DNA from: SIG450 sp045658425
GTDB taxonomy: Bacteria > Bacillota > Clostridia > UMGS1840 > HGM11507
Length of the DNA: 6,959 nt
NCBI GenBank assembly: GCA_045658425.1
Contig: JAZOVB010000110.1
Coordinates: 1 to 6,959 of the forward strand
Direction of reading: 5' to 3'
Shown here: positions 6,433 to 6,959 of the stretch, in pieces
Numbering within the stretch: the stretch's first letter is position 1
How the letters are laid out: each line of letters begins with the position of its first letter
Notes under the pieces: model-generated
Seen by the model: only the letters and a program-made list of their open reading frames with translations
What the model was told of the DNA's origin: nothing
Database searches by the model: none
Position numbers and translations under genes: made by a program

Positions 6433-6959
6433 TTATCCATCCTTTAGTTCTTTAATATTTTTTATTTCTTTAACAGGTGCCTCAATATAATTAAATATTT
6501 TTTCAGGGTCATCGCTTACAAAATAAAGCTCACTAACACTGTCTTTTATAAAATTCTTATCAATAGCACCCTGCATTGTACTTATAAGCTCATCATAGTA
6601 ACCGTCAATATTATATATGGCAATGGGTTTATTGTGACGGCAAAGCTGTTTCAAGGTAAGAATTTCAAAAAATTCCTCATAAGTACCGATTCCGCCCGGA
6701 GTTACCACAAAAGCATCCGAATTATCTTCCATAAGTTGTTTTCTTTCCCGCATTGTTTCGGGCATCATAAGTTCATTGCAGAAATCACATATTTTTTCAA
6801 CATATTCATCCTCAAAAAAATCAGGAATAACACCTAAAATATACCCTGCTTCGGATTTAACACCGTCAGCAACCGCTCCCATCATGCCGTTACCACCGCC
6901 GCCGAAAACAAGAGAATGACCTCTTTTAACCATTTCTTTTCCAAATTCAAAAGCTTTTT
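6433..6959 (-). CDS. LOG-family nucleoside 5'-monophosphate phosphoribohydrolase, N-terminus outside window
   Basis: The frame is open to the window edge; eight codons (KAFEFGKE) precede the first visible Met at 6933, which is internal. About 174 residues are visible and roughly 20-25 at the N-terminus are missing compared with full LOG proteins (TIGR00730). Counting from that Met, the Rossmann-type segment FGGGGNGMMGAVADG spans about 10-24, RERK with the substrate-binding Arg is at 62-65, and the catalytic/binding motif PGGIGTYEE is at 79-87. The family releases the free base and ribose 5-phosphate from nucleoside monophosphates; in plants this activates cytokinins, while the bacterial substrate is often unknown. 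First visible gene of the four-gene run, two bases upstream of the esterase. Confidence 0.9.
   Translation of the reverse strand, partial: KAFEFGKEMVKRGHSLVFGGGGNGMMGAVADGVKSEAGYILGVIPDFFEDEYVEKICDFCNELMMPETMRERKQLMEDNSDAFVVTPGGIGTYEEFFEILTLKQLCRHNKPIAIYNIDGYYDELISTMQGAIDKNFIKDSVSELYFVSDDPEKIFNYIEAPVKEIKNIKELKDG

Noticed and set aside
1..6959. CRISPR arrays, insertion sequences, phage or defence genes, tRNA or rRNA
   Set aside because: No spaced direct repeats, transposase-like frames, terminal inverted repeats or RNA gene signatures were seen on either strand.

Overview
The window is AT-rich and all of its genes lie on the minus strand, so they read right to left in these coordinates. Gene types, codon use, strong AGGAGG-type ribosome binding sites and ferredoxin-domain aldo/keto reductases point to a low-GC anaerobic Firmicute, most likely a gut-type member of the Clostridia. 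The genus cannot be fixed from this sequence. There is no rRNA, tRNA, CRISPR array, insertion sequence or phage gene, and no gene-free stretch longer than 300 bases.

Reading in the direction of transcription there are three units. (1) 6959-4254 is a tightly packed run of four genes that enters from outside the window: a LOG-family phosphoribohydrolase (5' end cut off), an EstA-like serine esterase, a HisK-type PHP phosphoesterase and a small P-loop kinase/NTPase. Gaps are 2 nt, 24 nt and a 4-nt ATGA overlap. (2) 4198-1856 is a complete glutamine-type polar amino-acid ABC importer. It has its own consensus promoter, a binding lipoprotein, an intercistronic hairpin, one permease gene, an ATPase whose GTG start overlaps the permease, and an intrinsic terminator. 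(3) 1844-100 is a two-gene unit with its own promoter. Its first gene is a Gfo/Idh/MocA-type dehydrogenase broken by a frameshift and an apparent internal deletion. Its second gene is an intact aldo/keto reductase with two C-terminal [4Fe-4S] motifs.

At the left edge (1-80) a near-perfect extended -10 promoter starts a further leftward transcript with a hairpin-forming leader; its gene lies outside the window.

Most of the window is ordinary housekeeping and transport sequence, and I see no convincing new multi-gene system. The points most worth a second look are the decayed dehydrogenase upstream of a reductase that may depend on it for translation, the structured leader at the left edge, the hairpin between binding protein and permease, and an unusual residue in the ATPase Walker B/D-loop region.
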